Positions 43,964 through 57,001 of a stretch of 64,000 bases of DNA are shown in pieces. Source of the stretch: Actinomycetota bacterium (lineage in GTDB: Bacteria > Actinomycetota > Thermoleophilia > Solirubrobacterales > Solirubrobacteraceae); the NCBI GenBank assembly GCA_018268595.1, contig JAFDWH010000008.1, positions 1 to 64,000 on the forward strand, read 5' to 3'. The first letter of the stretch is position 1. Each line of letters begins with the position of its first letter. A program made the translations under genes and the position numbers. The notes beneath the pieces are model-generated. The model was not told where the DNA came from, made no database searches, and was given only the letters and a program-made list of their open reading frames with translations.

Positions 43964-44142
43964 GCACCGTCAAGGTCACCCAGGTGAAGTCGCGCAACGG
44001 CTCCGACAAGCGCCAGCTCGACACGCTGCGCTCGCTCGGCCTGCGCAAGATCGGCCACACGGTCGAGCAGAGAGACACGCCCGCCCTGCGCGGCATGGTC
44101 CACGCGGTCCGTCATCTCGTGAAGGTCGAGGAGGCCGCATGA
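43960..44142 (+). CDS. rpmD: 50S ribosomal protein L30
   Basis: A 60-residue L30: [28 protein letters not shown] region with [16 protein letters not shown] at the end. GTG start overlapping rpsE (GTGA); stop overlapping rplO (ATGA). Confidence 0.95.
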   Translation: MSTVKVTQVKSRNGSDKRQLDTLRSLGLRKIGHTVEQRDTPALRGMVHAVRHLVKVEEAA

Positions 44143-44657
44143 GTCCTGCCAAGGCAGCCGACAGAGCCGAGGAGCGCGAGGAGCGCATCGGCCTGCACAA
44201 CCTGAGACCGGCCCCCGGCAGCCGCAAGCCGCGCAAGCGCGTCGGCCGCGGTGAGGGCTCCGGCACCGGCAAGACGTCCGGTCGCGGCCAGAAGGGCTAC
44301 GGCTCGCGCTCCGGCGCGAAGGACCGCGCCCGCTTCGAGGGCGGCCAGATGCCGATCCACATGCGGATGCGCAAGCTGCGCGGTCCGCACATGAAGAAGT
44401 CGATGCCGTTCGAGCCGTTCCGGACGCACACGCAGCCGGTCAACCTGCTCGACCTCGAGGCGCGCTTCGACGCCGGTGCCGAGGTCACGCTCGAGGCGCT
44501 CAACGCGAAGAACCTCGCGACGCGCAGAGGCATCCCGGTGAAGGTGCTCGCGAAGGGCGAGGTCACCAAGCCGCTGACCGTCCACGCCCATGCCTTCAGT
44601 GCGGCCGCGCGCGAGCGCATCGAGGCCGCCGGGGGAACCTGCCAGATCATCGAGTAG
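44139..44657 (+). CDS. rplO: 50S ribosomal protein L15
   Basis: A 172-residue L15. After ~17 extra N-terminal residues comes [20 protein letters not shown], then the Gly-rich [14 protein letters not shown] and [15 protein letters not shown]. It helps late 50S assembly. Coupled to rpmD by ATGA. secY follows after 22 bases. Confidence 0.96.
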   Translation: MSPAKAADRAEEREERIGLHNLRPAPGSRKPRKRVGRGEGSGTGKTSGRGQKGYGSRSGAKDRARFEGGQMPIHMRMRKLRGPHMKKSMPFEPFRTHTQPVNLLDLEARFDAGAEVTLEALNAKNLATRRGIPVKVLAKGEVTKPLTVHAHAFSAAARERIEAAGGTCQIIE

Positions 44658-44679
44658 ACGAGCCGAGGGGGACTCGAGC

Positions 44680-45948
44680 ATGCTCGCGACGATCCTGAGC
44701 GCCTTCACAGTCGCGGACATCCGCAAGAAGCTCGCGTTCACGGCCCTGCTGCTCGGGCTCTACCGGCTCGGCGCGCACATACCCGCTCCCGGCATCAACG
44801 CCGACGCGGTCAAGCAGATCGACCAGAACCTGAGCAGCGGGATCCTCGGGCTGCTCAACACCTTCTCCGGCGGGAGCCTCGCCCGGGTCGCGCTGTTCGC
44901 GCTCGGGATCATGCCGTACATCACCGCCTCGATCATCATGCAGCTCTTGACGGTCGTCGTGCCGTCGCTCGAGCAGCTGCAGAGAGAGGGCGAGGTCGGC
45001 ACGCAGCGGATCACGCAGTACACGCGCTACCTGACGGTCGGACTCGCCGGCGCGCAGTCCATAGCGTACGTCTACCTGTTCCGCTCGTTCGAGGCGCAGG
45101 CCGGCCTTCCGGTCGTCTCGAACTTCGGGGTGCCGAAGCTGATCCTGATCGCCGTCTCGCTCACGGCCGGCTGCATGCTCGTGATGTGGATGGGCGAGCT
45201 GATCACCCAACGCGGCATCGGCAACGGCATCTCGCTGATGATCTTCGCCTCGATCGTCACGCGCCTGCCGCACGGCGTGCAGGCGTGGTGGACGAGCCCC
45301 GACCCCGTCTTCAAGGTGATGATGCCGTTCCTCGCGCTCGGCGTGATCGCGGCGGTCGTGTTCGTGCAGGAGGGCCAGCGCCGCATCCCGGTGCAGTACG
45401 CGCGCCGCGTGATCGGCCAGCGCATGACCCAGGGCGGCCAGACCTACCTGCCGCTGCGCGTGAACATGGCGGGCGTGATCCCCGTCATCTTCGCCGCCTC
45501 GCTGATGGCGTTCCCGCCGACCGTCGGCCAGCTGATCAACCAGCCGTGGGCGCACAGCGTCGCGACCTTCTTCAACCCCGGCAACGCGCCCTACCTGATC
45601 GGCGAGACGGTGCTGATCATCGCCTTCACCTACTTCTACACGGCGGTCACGTTCAACCCGGTCGAGCAGGCCGACAACCTCAAGCGCTACGGCGGCTTCA
45701 TCCCCGGCGTGCGCCCGGGGCGCCCGACCGCCGAGTTCCTCGACCGCATCCTCGCCCGCCTGACATTCCCGGGCGCGCTGTTCCTCGCGGCCGTCGCCGC
45801 GCTGCCGACGCTGCTGATCAACTCGACGAGCGCGAACTTCTTCTTCGGCGGCACCTCGCTGCTGATCGTCGTCGCGGTCGCGCTCGACACGATGAAGCAG
45901 CTCGAGGCCCAGCTGATGATGCGCAACTACGAGGGCTTCCTGAAGTAG
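44680..45948 (+). CDS. secY: Preprotein translocase subunit SecY
   Basis: A 422-residue membrane protein with the ten-helix SecY layout: LAFTALLLGLYRLGAHIPAPG near 17-37, the plug region NTFSGGSLARVALFALGIMPYITASI, GNGISLMIF, and the C-terminal loops contacting ribosome and SecA. It forms the export channel with the SecE encoded at 12170. GAGGGGGAC upstream of ATG 44680 provides the ribosome binding site. Confidence 0.97.
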   Translation: MLATILSAFTVADIRKKLAFTALLLGLYRLGAHIPAPGINADAVKQIDQNLSSGILGLLNTFSGGSLARVALFALGIMPYITASIIMQLLTVVVPSLEQLQREGEVGTQRITQYTRYLTVGLAGAQSIAYVYLFRSFEAQAGLPVVSNFGVPKLILIAVSLTAGCMLVMWMGELITQRGIGNGISLMIFASIVTRLPHGVQAWWTSPDPVFKVMMPFLALGVIAAVVFVQEGQRRIPVQYARRVIGQRMTQGGQTYLPLRVNMAGVIPVIFAASLMAFPPTVGQLINQPWAHSVATFFNPGNAPYLIGETVLIIAFTYFYTAVTFNPVEQADNLKRYGGFIPGVRPGRPTAEFLDRILARLTFPGALFLAAVAALPTLLINSTSANFFFGGTSLLIVVAVALDTMKQLEAQLMMRNYEGFLK

Positions 45949-45977
45949 CCCGAGCGGCGCATGGCGCCCGGGTCTAG

Positions 45978-45983
45978 TACGTT
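45978..45983 (+). promoter_or_regulatory. -10-like box 9 nt before adk
   Basis: TACGTT is 9 nt before the GTG at 45993 in the 44-bp secY-adk gap. No Shine-Dalgarno site is present, so adk-map may start a leaderless transcript here. Confidence 0.4.
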
Positions 45984-45992
45984 TCGCTCTCC

Positions 45993-46667
45993 GTGAGCGA
46001 GCTGAACCTCATCCTCTTCGGGCCCCCCGGCGCCGGCAAGGGAACGCAGGCCGCGCGCCTTCAGGAAGACTTCCGTCTGCCCTACGTCGCGACGGGCGAC
46101 ATCCTGCGTGCCGCCGTCAAGGAGGGGACCGAGCTGGGGCAGAAGGCGAAGGGCTTCATGGACGCCGGCGCGCTGGTGCCCGACGAGCTGCTGATCGACC
46201 TCGTCGTCGACCGCATCGGCGCGGAGGACGCGCGCGACGGCTTCATCCTCGACGGCTTCCCGCGCACGCGCGCGCAGGCCGACGCGCTGGCCGCGGCGTT
46301 CGAGGGCCTCGGCCGCCGCATCACGGCCGTGCTGCTGTTCGACGTGCCCGACGAGGAGCTGATCCGCCGCATCTCCGGCCGGCGCGTGAGCGTCAAGACC
46401 GGACGTGTGTACCACGTCGAGAGCGATCCGCCGAAGCACGAGGGTCGCTGCGACGTCGACGGCTCGCGGCTCGTGCAGCGCGACGACGACAAGCCCGAGG
46501 TGGTCAAGCAGCGCCTCGACGTCTACCACGACCAGACCGAGCCGCTCGTCTCCTACTACGACGAGCGCGGCCTGCTGCGGCGCATCGACGGAACCCGCAG
46601 CCCCACCGAGGTGCACGACCACGTCCGCGCGGTGCTGGCGACGCTGCGCCTCGAAGAGACGCTGTGA
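45993..46667 (+). CDS. adk: Adenylate kinase
   Basis: A 224-residue long-form adenylate kinase: [12 protein letters not shown]-loop at 10-20, [13 protein letters not shown] near 86-98, and a LID region with RCDVDGSRL in which the four zinc Cys of Gram-positive forms are lost (only one Cys remains). It interconverts 2 ADP with ATP and AMP. The GTG start gives [13 protein letters not shown]. The stop overlaps the map GTG. Confidence 0.96.
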   Translation: MSELNLILFGPPGAGKGTQAARLQEDFRLPYVATGDILRAAVKEGTELGQKAKGFMDAGALVPDELLIDLVVDRIGAEDARDGFILDGFPRTRAQADALAAAFEGLGRRITAVLLFDVPDEELIRRISGRRVSVKTGRVYHVESDPPKHEGRCDVDGSRLVQRDDDKPEVVKQRLDVYHDQTEPLVSYYDERGLLRRIDGTRSPTEVHDHVRAVLATLRLEETL

Positions 46668-47437
46668 TCGTCAAGAAGACGCCAGACCAGATCGACAAGA
46701 TGGCCGCGGCGGGCGACATCCTCGTCCGCACGCTGGAGCTGGTGGAGGGCAAGATCCGCCCGGGCGTCACGACGCAGGAGCTCGACGAGGCCGCCGAGCG
46801 CTTCATCCGCTCGCAGGGCGCCGTGCCCGCGTTCAAGGGCTACCGCGGCTTCCCCGGCTCGATCTGCGCGTCGCCGAACGCGATGGTCGTGCACGGGATC
46901 CCCGGCAAGTACAAGCTCGAGCGCGGCGACATCCTGTCGGTCGACGTCGGCGTCGTGCTCGACGGCTGGGTCGCCGACGCGGCGCGGACGTTCCCCGTCG
47001 GCCCGATCACGCCGGTCGCGCAGAAGCTGCTCGACACGACCGAGGGGGCGCTGTTCGCGGCGGTCTCGCAGTGCGTGGCCGGCAACCGGCTCGGCGACGT
47101 CTCGCACGCGATCCAGCAGCACGTCGAGGCCGAGGGCTTCTCGATCATCCGCTCGCTCGTCGGCCACGGCATCGGCCGCGACATGCACGAGGACCCACAG
47201 ATCCCCAACTACGGGCCGCCCGGCCGCGGGCCGCGACTGGAGGAGGGGATGGTCCTGGCGATCGAGCCGATGGTCACGGCCGGGCGCCACCAGGTGCGGA
47301 TGGCCGACGACAACTGGTCGATCTTCACGCAGGACGGCTCGCTGGCCGCCCACTTCGAGTTCACGATCGCGGTCACGCCGCAGGGGCCGCGCGTGCTGAC
47401 GCCCTGGCACCAGCACGGCACCCGCGCGGCGGCGTAG
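46664..47437 (+). CDS. map: Methionine aminopeptidase, type I
   Basis: A 257-residue enzyme with the pita-bread metal ligands: [17 protein letters not shown] (two Asp), [12 protein letters not shown] (His), and IEPMVTAG plus the late Glu of FEFTIAVT. It removes the initiator Met from new proteins at the ribosome. GTG start overlaps the adk stop. No N-terminal zinc extension. Confidence 0.96.
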   Translation: MIVKKTPDQIDKMAAAGDILVRTLELVEGKIRPGVTTQELDEAAERFIRSQGAVPAFKGYRGFPGSICASPNAMVVHGIPGKYKLERGDILSVDVGVVLDGWVADAARTFPVGPITPVAQKLLDTTEGALFAAVSQCVAGNRLGDVSHAIQQHVEAEGFSIIRSLVGHGIGRDMHEDPQIPNYGPPGRGPRLEEGMVLAIEPMVTAGRHQVRMADDNWSIFTQDGSLAAHFEFTIAVTPQGPRVLTPWHQHGTRAAA

Positions 47438-47598
47438 CAGGCAGCCCGGTCGTACGCCGCGCCTCGTGGACGTCCTTTGCTACTCTTCACCGTCGCGCCC
47501 GGAGTCGCCCGGCTCCCCGTGCGCTCTGTCCTCGACGTGGTAGCGGCAGCCGCTCCGGCAGCCAGAGCCGAGTCGACCGGAATCAGCCGAAAGGGATC
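47438..47598 (+). promoter_or_regulatory. map-rpmJ spacer: possible promoter, no infA
   Basis: This 161-bp gap is where infA (IF-1) lies in most actinobacteria; no IF-1-like frame is present. TGCTACTCT contains an extended -10 candidate (TACTCT, 47481-47486), and GGAG/CTCC arms around 47511-47526 form a small hairpin. It may supply a separate promoter for rpmJ-rpsM-rpsK-rpsD. Confidence 0.4.
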
Positions 47599-47712
47599 AT
47601 GAAGGTACGACCGTCGGTCAAGCCGATGTGCGAGAAGTGCAAGATCATCCGCCGCCACGGGCGCGTGCTGGTCATCTGCTCGAACCCCCGTCACAAGCAG
47701 CGGCAGGGGTAG
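47599..47712 (+). CDS. rpmJ: 50S ribosomal protein L36
   Basis: A 37-residue zinc-form L36, [19 protein letters not shown] and a second part with C and H ligands ([10 protein letters not shown]). GAAAGGGAT upstream gives a ribosome binding site. Directly before rpsM. Confidence 0.96.
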   Translation: MKVRPSVKPMCEKCKIIRRHGRVLVICSNPRHKQRQG

Positions 47713-47721
47713 GGCGCTTCC

Positions 47722-48105
47722 ATGGCTCGCATAGCAGGCATCAACATCCCGCTGAACAAGCGCGTCGAGATCGGTCTGACGTACATCTACGGGATCGGCC
47801 GATCGCAGTCGAACAAGCTCCTCGCCGAACTGGGCATCTCGCCGGACACCTACGTGCGCGACCTCACCGAGGACGAGGTCAGCAAGCTCCGCGACCAGAT
47901 CGACAGAGACCTCACCGTCGAGGGCGACCTGCGCCGCGAGCGCTCCCAGAACGTCAAGCGCCTGATGGAGATCGGCTGCTACCGCGGCCTGCGCCACCGC
48001 CGCGGCCTCCCCGTGCGCGGCCAGAAGACGAAGACCAACGCCCGCACGCGCAAGGGCCCGAAGCGCATGCAGGTCGCCGGCAAGAAGAAGGCGGGGAAGA
48101 AGTAA
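47722..48105 (+). CDS. rpsM: 30S ribosomal protein S13
   Basis: A 127-residue S13: [21 protein letters not shown] start and [21 protein letters not shown] near the end, with a Lys-rich tail reaching P-site tRNA. The rpsK GTG follows its TAA with no gap. Confidence 0.97.
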   Translation: MARIAGINIPLNKRVEIGLTYIYGIGRSQSNKLLAELGISPDTYVRDLTEDEVSKLRDQIDRDLTVEGDLRRERSQNVKRLMEIGCYRGLRHRRGLPVRGQKTKTNARTRKGPKRMQVAGKKKAGKK

Positions 48106-48504
48106 GTGAGCCCAGCACCGAAGCGCCCACAGCGCGGTCGCCGCAGAGTCCGCAAGAACATCCCGGTCGGCCAGGCGCACATCAAGACCAGCTTCAACAA
48201 CACGATCGTCTCGCTGACCGACCGCGAGGGGAACGTGATCGCGTGGGAGTCCGCCGGCGGCGCCGGCTTCAAGGGCTCGCGCAAGTCGACCCCCTTCGCC
48301 GCGCAGGTGACCGCCGACGCGGCCGCCCGCAAGGGCATCGAGCACGGCCTGCAGAAGGTCGAGGTCTTCGTCAAGGGTCCCGGCTCCGGCCGGGAGACCG
48401 CGATCCGCTCGCTCCAGGCCGCCGGCCTCGAGGTGACGGCGGTTCGCGACGTGACCCCGCAGGCCCACAACGGCTGCCGCCCGCGCAAGCGGCGGCGCGT
48501 CTAG
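48106..48504 (+). CDS. rpsK: 30S ribosomal protein S11
   Basis: A 132-residue S11: [36 protein letters not shown] and the C-terminal [15 protein letters not shown]. It lies on the platform near the E site. GTG start, directly after rpsM. Confidence 0.96.
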   Translation: MSPAPKRPQRGRRRVRKNIPVGQAHIKTSFNNTIVSLTDREGNVIAWESAGGAGFKGSRKSTPFAAQVTADAAARKGIEHGLQKVEVFVKGPGSGRETAIRSLQAAGLEVTAVRDVTPQAHNGCRPRKRRRV

Positions 48505-48516
48505 GGAGTCGCCGCC

Positions 48517-49137
48517 ATGGCACGAGACACCAGCCCCCAGTGCAAGCAGTGCCGGCGGGAGGGCCAGAAGCTCTTCCTCAAGGGTGAGCGCTGCCTCACC
48601 GACAAGTGCGGCGTCGAGCGTCGCGCGTACCCGCCGGGCGACCACGGTCGCGGTCGCCAGAGACAGAGCGAGTACCGCGTCCAGCTGCGCGAGAAGCAGA
48701 AGGCGCGCCGCTACTACGGCGTGCTCGAGCGCCAGTTCCGCGCGTACTACGAGAAGGCCAGCCGGCAGCCGGGCATCACCGGCGAGAACCTGCTGCGCAT
48801 GCTCGAGTGCCGCTTCGACAACGTGCTCGTGCGCCTCGGCTTCGCCGCCTCGCGCCGTCAGGCGCGCCAGCTGATCCGCCACGGCCACTGGACGATCAAC
48901 GGCCGCCGCGTCGACATCCCGAGCTACCAGCTCCGCGACGGCGACCTGATCGCGGTCAAGGCCTCCAGCGGCGCGGCGCAGGTGATCCGCGACGCGACGG
49001 AGCTGACCGGCCAGGTCCCTGCCTGGCTGCAGGCGGACCACGACGCGCTGACGGCGAAGGTGCTGCGCAAGCCCGAGCGGCGCGAGATCGCCGCGCCGGT
49101 GCTGGAGCAGCTCATCGTCGAGCTCTACTCGAAGTAA
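48517..49137 (+). CDS. rpsD: 30S ribosomal protein S4
   Basis: A 206-residue S4 of the zinc (C+) form: CKQC near 9-12 and CLTDKCG near 27-33 are the four ligands. The S4 RNA-binding domain (RLGFAASRRQARQLIRHGHW) follows. It starts 30S assembly and in some bacteria represses its own operon. The rpoA leader after it is rich in hairpins. Confidence 0.97.
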   Translation: MARDTSPQCKQCRREGQKLFLKGERCLTDKCGVERRAYPPGDHGRGRQRQSEYRVQLREKQKARRYYGVLERQFRAYYEKASRQPGITGENLLRMLECRFDNVLVRLGFAASRRQARQLIRHGHWTINGRRVDIPSYQLRDGDLIAVKASSGAAQVIRDATELTGQVPAWLQADHDALTAKVLRKPERREIAAPVLEQLIVELYSK

Positions 49138-49150
49138 GCCGCATCGCGCG

Positions 49151-49207
49151 CGCAGCGGCCGGCTCGACCGACGGCCGCGCGCCGCGCCCATGACCGCCCG
49201 CGGGCGG
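49151..49207 (+). other. Hairpins in the rpsD-rpoA spacer
   Basis: GCGGCCG (49155-49161) pairs with CGGCCGC (49172-49178), extended by GCGC arms, and CCGCCCGCGGGCGG (49194-49207) is a perfect palindrome. They lie in the 104-bp gap before rpoA and may be an S4-type control site or mRNA stabiliser; no known motif is recognised. Confidence 0.4.
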
Positions 49208-49241
49208 CGCTCATGACACGACGACGTTAGGACCGACCCCG

Positions 49242-50231
49242 ATGCTCGATTTCCAAGTCCCCCGAATCACCACTGAGACCGTCGAGGAGAACCGCGGTTC
49301 CTTCACGATCGAGCCGCTCGACCGCGGGTTCGGCTACACGTTCGGCAACTCGCTGCGGCGCGTGCTGCTGAGCTCGCTCGCCGGCGCCGCCGTCACGAGC
49401 GTCCGGATCGAGGGCGTCGCGCACGAGTTCTCGACGATCGCGGGCGTCAAGGAGGACGTGACCGACATCGTCCTCAACCTCAAGGGCGTCGTCTGCCGCA
49501 TGCACTCCGACGCGACGGAGATCGAGGCGCCGCTCGTCGTCACGGGTCCGGGCGAGATCACCGCGAAGGACATCGACCTGCCGTCGGGCGTCGAGATCCT
49601 CAACCCGGACGCGCACATCGCGACGCTCGAGAGAAGAACGAAGCTCGAGGTCTACCTGACGATCGGGCGCGGCCGCGGCTACCGGCCGGCGGAGGAGAAC
49701 AAGTCCGCCGACCAGCCGATCGGCGTGATCCCGATCGACTCGATCTTCTCGCCGGTGCGCCGCGTGGCGTACGCGGTCGAGCAGGCGCGCGTCGGCCAGA
49801 AGACCGACTTCGACAAGCTGACGCTCGACATCGAGACGGACGGCTCGATCGACCCGCACGCCGCGCTGCGCGAGGCGGCCGAGATCCTGATCTCGCAGCT
49901 GGCGATCTTCACCGACGCGGACCGCGTCGTCGAGCTGCGCGACACGGGCGGCCTCGGCGCGCTCGAGGCGGGCCTCGTCGGCGGTCCGGGCGCGGTCGGC
50001 GGTCAGCCGGGCGGCCGGCCCGCGAACGCGATGGACGACATCCTGATCGAGGAGCTGGAGCTGGGCGTGCGCTCGTACAACTGCCTCAAGCGCGCGGGCA
50101 TCCAGACGGTCGGCGACCTGATCTCGAAGACCGAGAACGAGCTGAACGCGATCCCGAACTTCGGCAAGAAGTCGATCGACGAGGTCATCGAGACGCTCGA
50201 GGGCCGCGGCCTCTCGCTGCGCCAGGACTGA
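49242..50231 (+). CDS. rpoA: DNA-directed RNA polymerase subunit alpha
   Basis: A 329-residue alpha subunit. The N-terminal domain (RGFGYTFGNSLRRVLLSSL near 28-46) forms the dimer that nucleates RNA polymerase; a Gly/Pro linker (about 245-265) leads to the C-terminal domain (EELELGVRSYNCLKRAGI), which contacts UP elements and activators. The start is ATG at 49242. rplQ follows after 24 bases. Confidence 0.97.
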   Translation: MLDFQVPRITTETVEENRGSFTIEPLDRGFGYTFGNSLRRVLLSSLAGAAVTSVRIEGVAHEFSTIAGVKEDVTDIVLNLKGVVCRMHSDATEIEAPLVVTGPGEITAKDIDLPSGVEILNPDAHIATLERRTKLEVYLTIGRGRGYRPAEENKSADQPIGVIPIDSIFSPVRRVAYAVEQARVGQKTDFDKLTLDIETDGSIDPHAALREAAEILISQLAIFTDADRVVELRDTGGLGALEAGLVGGPGAVGGQPGGRPANAMDDILIEELELGVRSYNCLKRAGIQTVGDLISKTENELNAIPNFGKKSIDEVIETLEGRGLSLRQD

Positions 50232-50239
50232 GCGTCCGG

Positions 50240-50245
50240 TACCCT
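50240..50245 (+). promoter_or_regulatory. -10-like box 10 nt before rplQ
   Basis: TACCCT lies 10 nt before the rplQ ATG at 50256, with no Shine-Dalgarno site in the gap. A leaderless transcript for rplQ is possible in addition to read-through from rpoA. Confidence 0.4.
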
Positions 50246-50255
50246 CTCCCAGCCC

Positions 50256-50609
50256 ATGCGCCATCAACGCAACCGCTACCAGCTCTCGCGCAGCGCCTCG
50301 CACCGCAAGGCGCTGCTGGCGAACCTCTGCAAGGAGGTCATCGAGCACGAGCGGATCAGAACGTCCGAGACGAAGGCGAAGGCCGTCAAGCCCGAGCTGG
50401 AGAAGCTGATCACGCTCGCGAAGCGGGGCGACCTGCACGCGCGCCGGCAGGCGCTGTCGGCGCTCGGGCAGGACAAGTTCATGGTCTACAAGCTGTTCGA
50501 GGAGATCGCGCCGCGCTACGCGGAGCGACCGGGCGGCTACACCCGCATCCTCAAGCTCGGCCCGCGCCGCTCGGACGCGACCGAGATGGTCTTCCTCGAG
50601 CTGGTCTAG
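50256..50609 (+). CDS. rplQ: 50S ribosomal protein L17
   Basis: A 117-residue L17: [24 protein letters not shown] start and [20 protein letters not shown] near the end. No C-terminal extension, unlike many actinobacterial L17 proteins. It closes the ribosomal cluster. Confidence 0.96.
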   Translation: MRHQRNRYQLSRSASHRKALLANLCKEVIEHERIRTSETKAKAVKPELEKLITLAKRGDLHARRQALSALGQDKFMVYKLFEEIAPRYAERPGGYTRILKLGPRRSDATEMVFLELV

Positions 50610-50633
50610 ACCTGCGGCGCGCCGCCGCGTGCG

Positions 50634-51436
50634 ATGAGCGCGCCGCTGGTCACCAAGCTCACGCTCGAGTACGACGGCCGCGACTTCGCCGGCTGGGCGC
50701 GCCAGCCCGGCAGACGCACCGTCCAGGAGGAGCTGGAGCGGGCGCTCGCGGTCGTGCTGCGGCGGCCGCCCGACGGGGTCGCGCTCACGGTCGCGGGCCG
50801 CACGGACGCCGGTGTGCACGCGTGGGCCCAGGTGGCCTCGTACGAGGGCCCGCCGGCCCCGGCGCGCGGCCTCAACGCGCTGCTGCCCGACGACGTGGCC
50901 GTGCTCGCCAGCGAGGCGGCGGCGCCCGGCTTCAGCGCGCGCCACGATGCGACCAGCCGCGCCTACTGCTACCGCGTGCTTGTACGGGGCGAGCGGGGCG
51001 TCTTCGAGCGCGGGCGGGCGCTGTGGTGGCCGCACCCGCTCGACCGTGCCGCGCTCGACGCGTGCGCGGGGGCGCTCGTCGGGACGCACGACTTCACGGC
51101 GTTCACCCCGACCGAGACCGAGCACGTGCGCTTCGAGCGCGACGTGCGGCACGCGGCGTGGCGGGGGGAGCCGGACGGCGCGGTGCTGGAGTTCTGGATC
51201 GAGGCGGACGCGTTCATGCGCAACATGAACCGCGTGCTCGTCGGGACGATGCTGGAGGTCGCGGGCGGGCGGCGCGCGGTCGAGGACTTCGTCGCGCTGC
51301 TGGACGGCGTGCCGCGGGCGCGGGCCGGCAAGACGGCGCCGCCGGAGGGGCTGTACCTGGCCGGCGTCGGCTACGACGGGCGCTCGGCGCTGGCGGGGCG
51401 GCTGGCCGCGGGTGCGCCGACTACCATCCGGGGCCG

Positions 51437-51452
<16 letters not shown>
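50634..51452 (+). CDS. truA: tRNA pseudouridine synthase A
   Basis: A 272-residue TruA: LEYDGRDFAGWARQPGRRTVQ near 9-29 and AGRTDAGVHAWAQV near 55-68, whose Asp is the catalytic nucleophile. It makes pseudouridine at positions 38-40 of the tRNA anticodon arm. It commonly follows rplQ. The stop overlaps surE by 16 bases. Confidence 0.95.
51422..51427 (+). promoter_or_regulatory. -10-like box 9 nt before surE
   Basis: TACCAT lies inside the truA coding region, 9 nt before the surE ATG at 51437. Another case of the leaderless-type arrangement. Confidence 0.35.
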
Positions 51453-55605
<4,153 letters not shown>

Positions 55606-55609
<4 letters not shown>

Positions 55610-56937
55610 CGCCCGGTGCTCGCGGGCGCGGCGCCGCCGCCGGCGGGGCCCGGAGCGGGCGTCGGCTGTGCGACCGGCGTCGTGAGCGGCGCGTCGGCCG
55701 GGCGCGTGCGCGCGAGCGCGACCGTGAGGCGGTCCTCGGCGGCCTTGGCGGTCGGCGTGTAGACGAGGTTCTCGATGAATGCGAACGCGAGCAGGTGCCC
55801 GTTGCGCGTCGTGCAGTAGCCGGCGAGCGCGGAGACGTTCGAGAGCGTGCCGGTCTTCGCCTGGCAGCGGTCCTGCGCGGTCGTGCGCCGCATGCGCGCG
55901 GCGAGCGTGCCGGAGCGGCCGGCGACCGGCAGCGCCGCGCGCAGGGAAGCGTTCGCGCGCAGCGCGCTCAGCAGCAGCACGACCTGTCGCGGCGACGTGC
56001 GGTCCGCGCGCGAGAGCCCCGATCCGTCGGCGATCCGCGGGTGGATCCCGAAGCGCCGGATCGTACGCTTGACGACCGCGACGCCGGCCGCGGTCGAGCC
56101 GGCCGAGCCGAAGCGCGCGCCGACGTCCTTCACGAGCATCTCCGCGAACAGGTTGTCGGACGGCACGAGCGTCAGGCGCACGAGCGTCGCCACCGTCGGC
56201 GAGTCGACCGCGGCCAGCTGCTGCGCGCCGGCCGGCGTCGCGCCGGTCGCCGCGTTGCGCGACACGCGCGTGCCGTCGCGGCGCAGCTCGAGCGTGAGCT
56301 GCTGGGCGGCGAACTTCGCCGGGCGGCGCTGCAGCGCGCTGCCGTCCTCGCGCGCGAGGCCGCGGTTGAACAGCAGGCCGCCGAGCGGGCCGCCGACGTC
56401 GAGGTCGAGCGCGTAGCCGCTCGCCGGCCCGCCGCGCAGCTGGTCGAGGAACGACTCGTCGCCGTACACACGCCCGGTCACGCGCACGATCCCGGCGGCG
56501 CGCACGCGCGCGGCGAGCGCCGCGACGGTCGTGCCGAGGCCGTACGCGAGCCGGTCGAAGCTGGCCGTGCCGAAGGTCGGGTCGCCGCCGCCGCGCAGGT
56601 ACAGGTCGCCGTGCCAGGTGCCGGCGTCGTCGAGCGTGCCGACGCCGAGGACGCCGGTCGTCAGCGTCGCGTCGGGGCCGAAGCGCAGCAGCGCGGTCGA
56701 GGTCGTGTAGAGCTTGTTGACGGAGGCCGGGATGCGCGGCGTGTCGGCGCGCACCGCGGCGAGCGTGCGGCCGGTCGTCGTGTCGAGCACGTAGCCGCCG
56801 GAGACGCCGCCGGCGCGTGCGAGCCCGCTCGCGACGAGGCGGTCGAGCGGCGCCGCCGCCGCGGGCCCCGCGGACGCCGCCGGCGCGAGCAGGGCCAGCA
56901 GGAGCAGCGGCAGGACGGAGCGGCGCACGCGCTTCAC
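55606..56937 (-). CDS. dacB: D-alanyl-D-alanine carboxypeptidase/endopeptidase (PBP4)
   Basis: A 443-residue DacB-type penicillin-binding protein with an N-terminal signal peptide (about 1-24). The active-site motifs are SVNK at 72-75, SDN near 302 and KTGT near 386. It trims or cleaves peptidoglycan cross-links outside the membrane. GTG at 56937 gives the signal-peptide start; longer in-frame starts exist. It ends with a Pro/Ala/Gly tail. Convergent with the glycosyltransferase gene. Confidence 0.92.
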
Positions 56938-56987
56938 AACAGCGCGCCGGGGCGGAAGTCGCGGTCGAAGACGCCCGAACGGCGCCG

Positions 56988-56993
56988 TACAAT
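56988..56993 (+). promoter_or_regulatory. -10 box 8 nt before the patatin gene
   Basis: TACAAT, a good -10 match, is 8 nt before the ATG at 57002, in the gap divergent from dacB. No Shine-Dalgarno site. A leaderless transcript is likely. Confidence 0.5.
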
Positions 56994-57001
56994 TCGATTG
57001 C

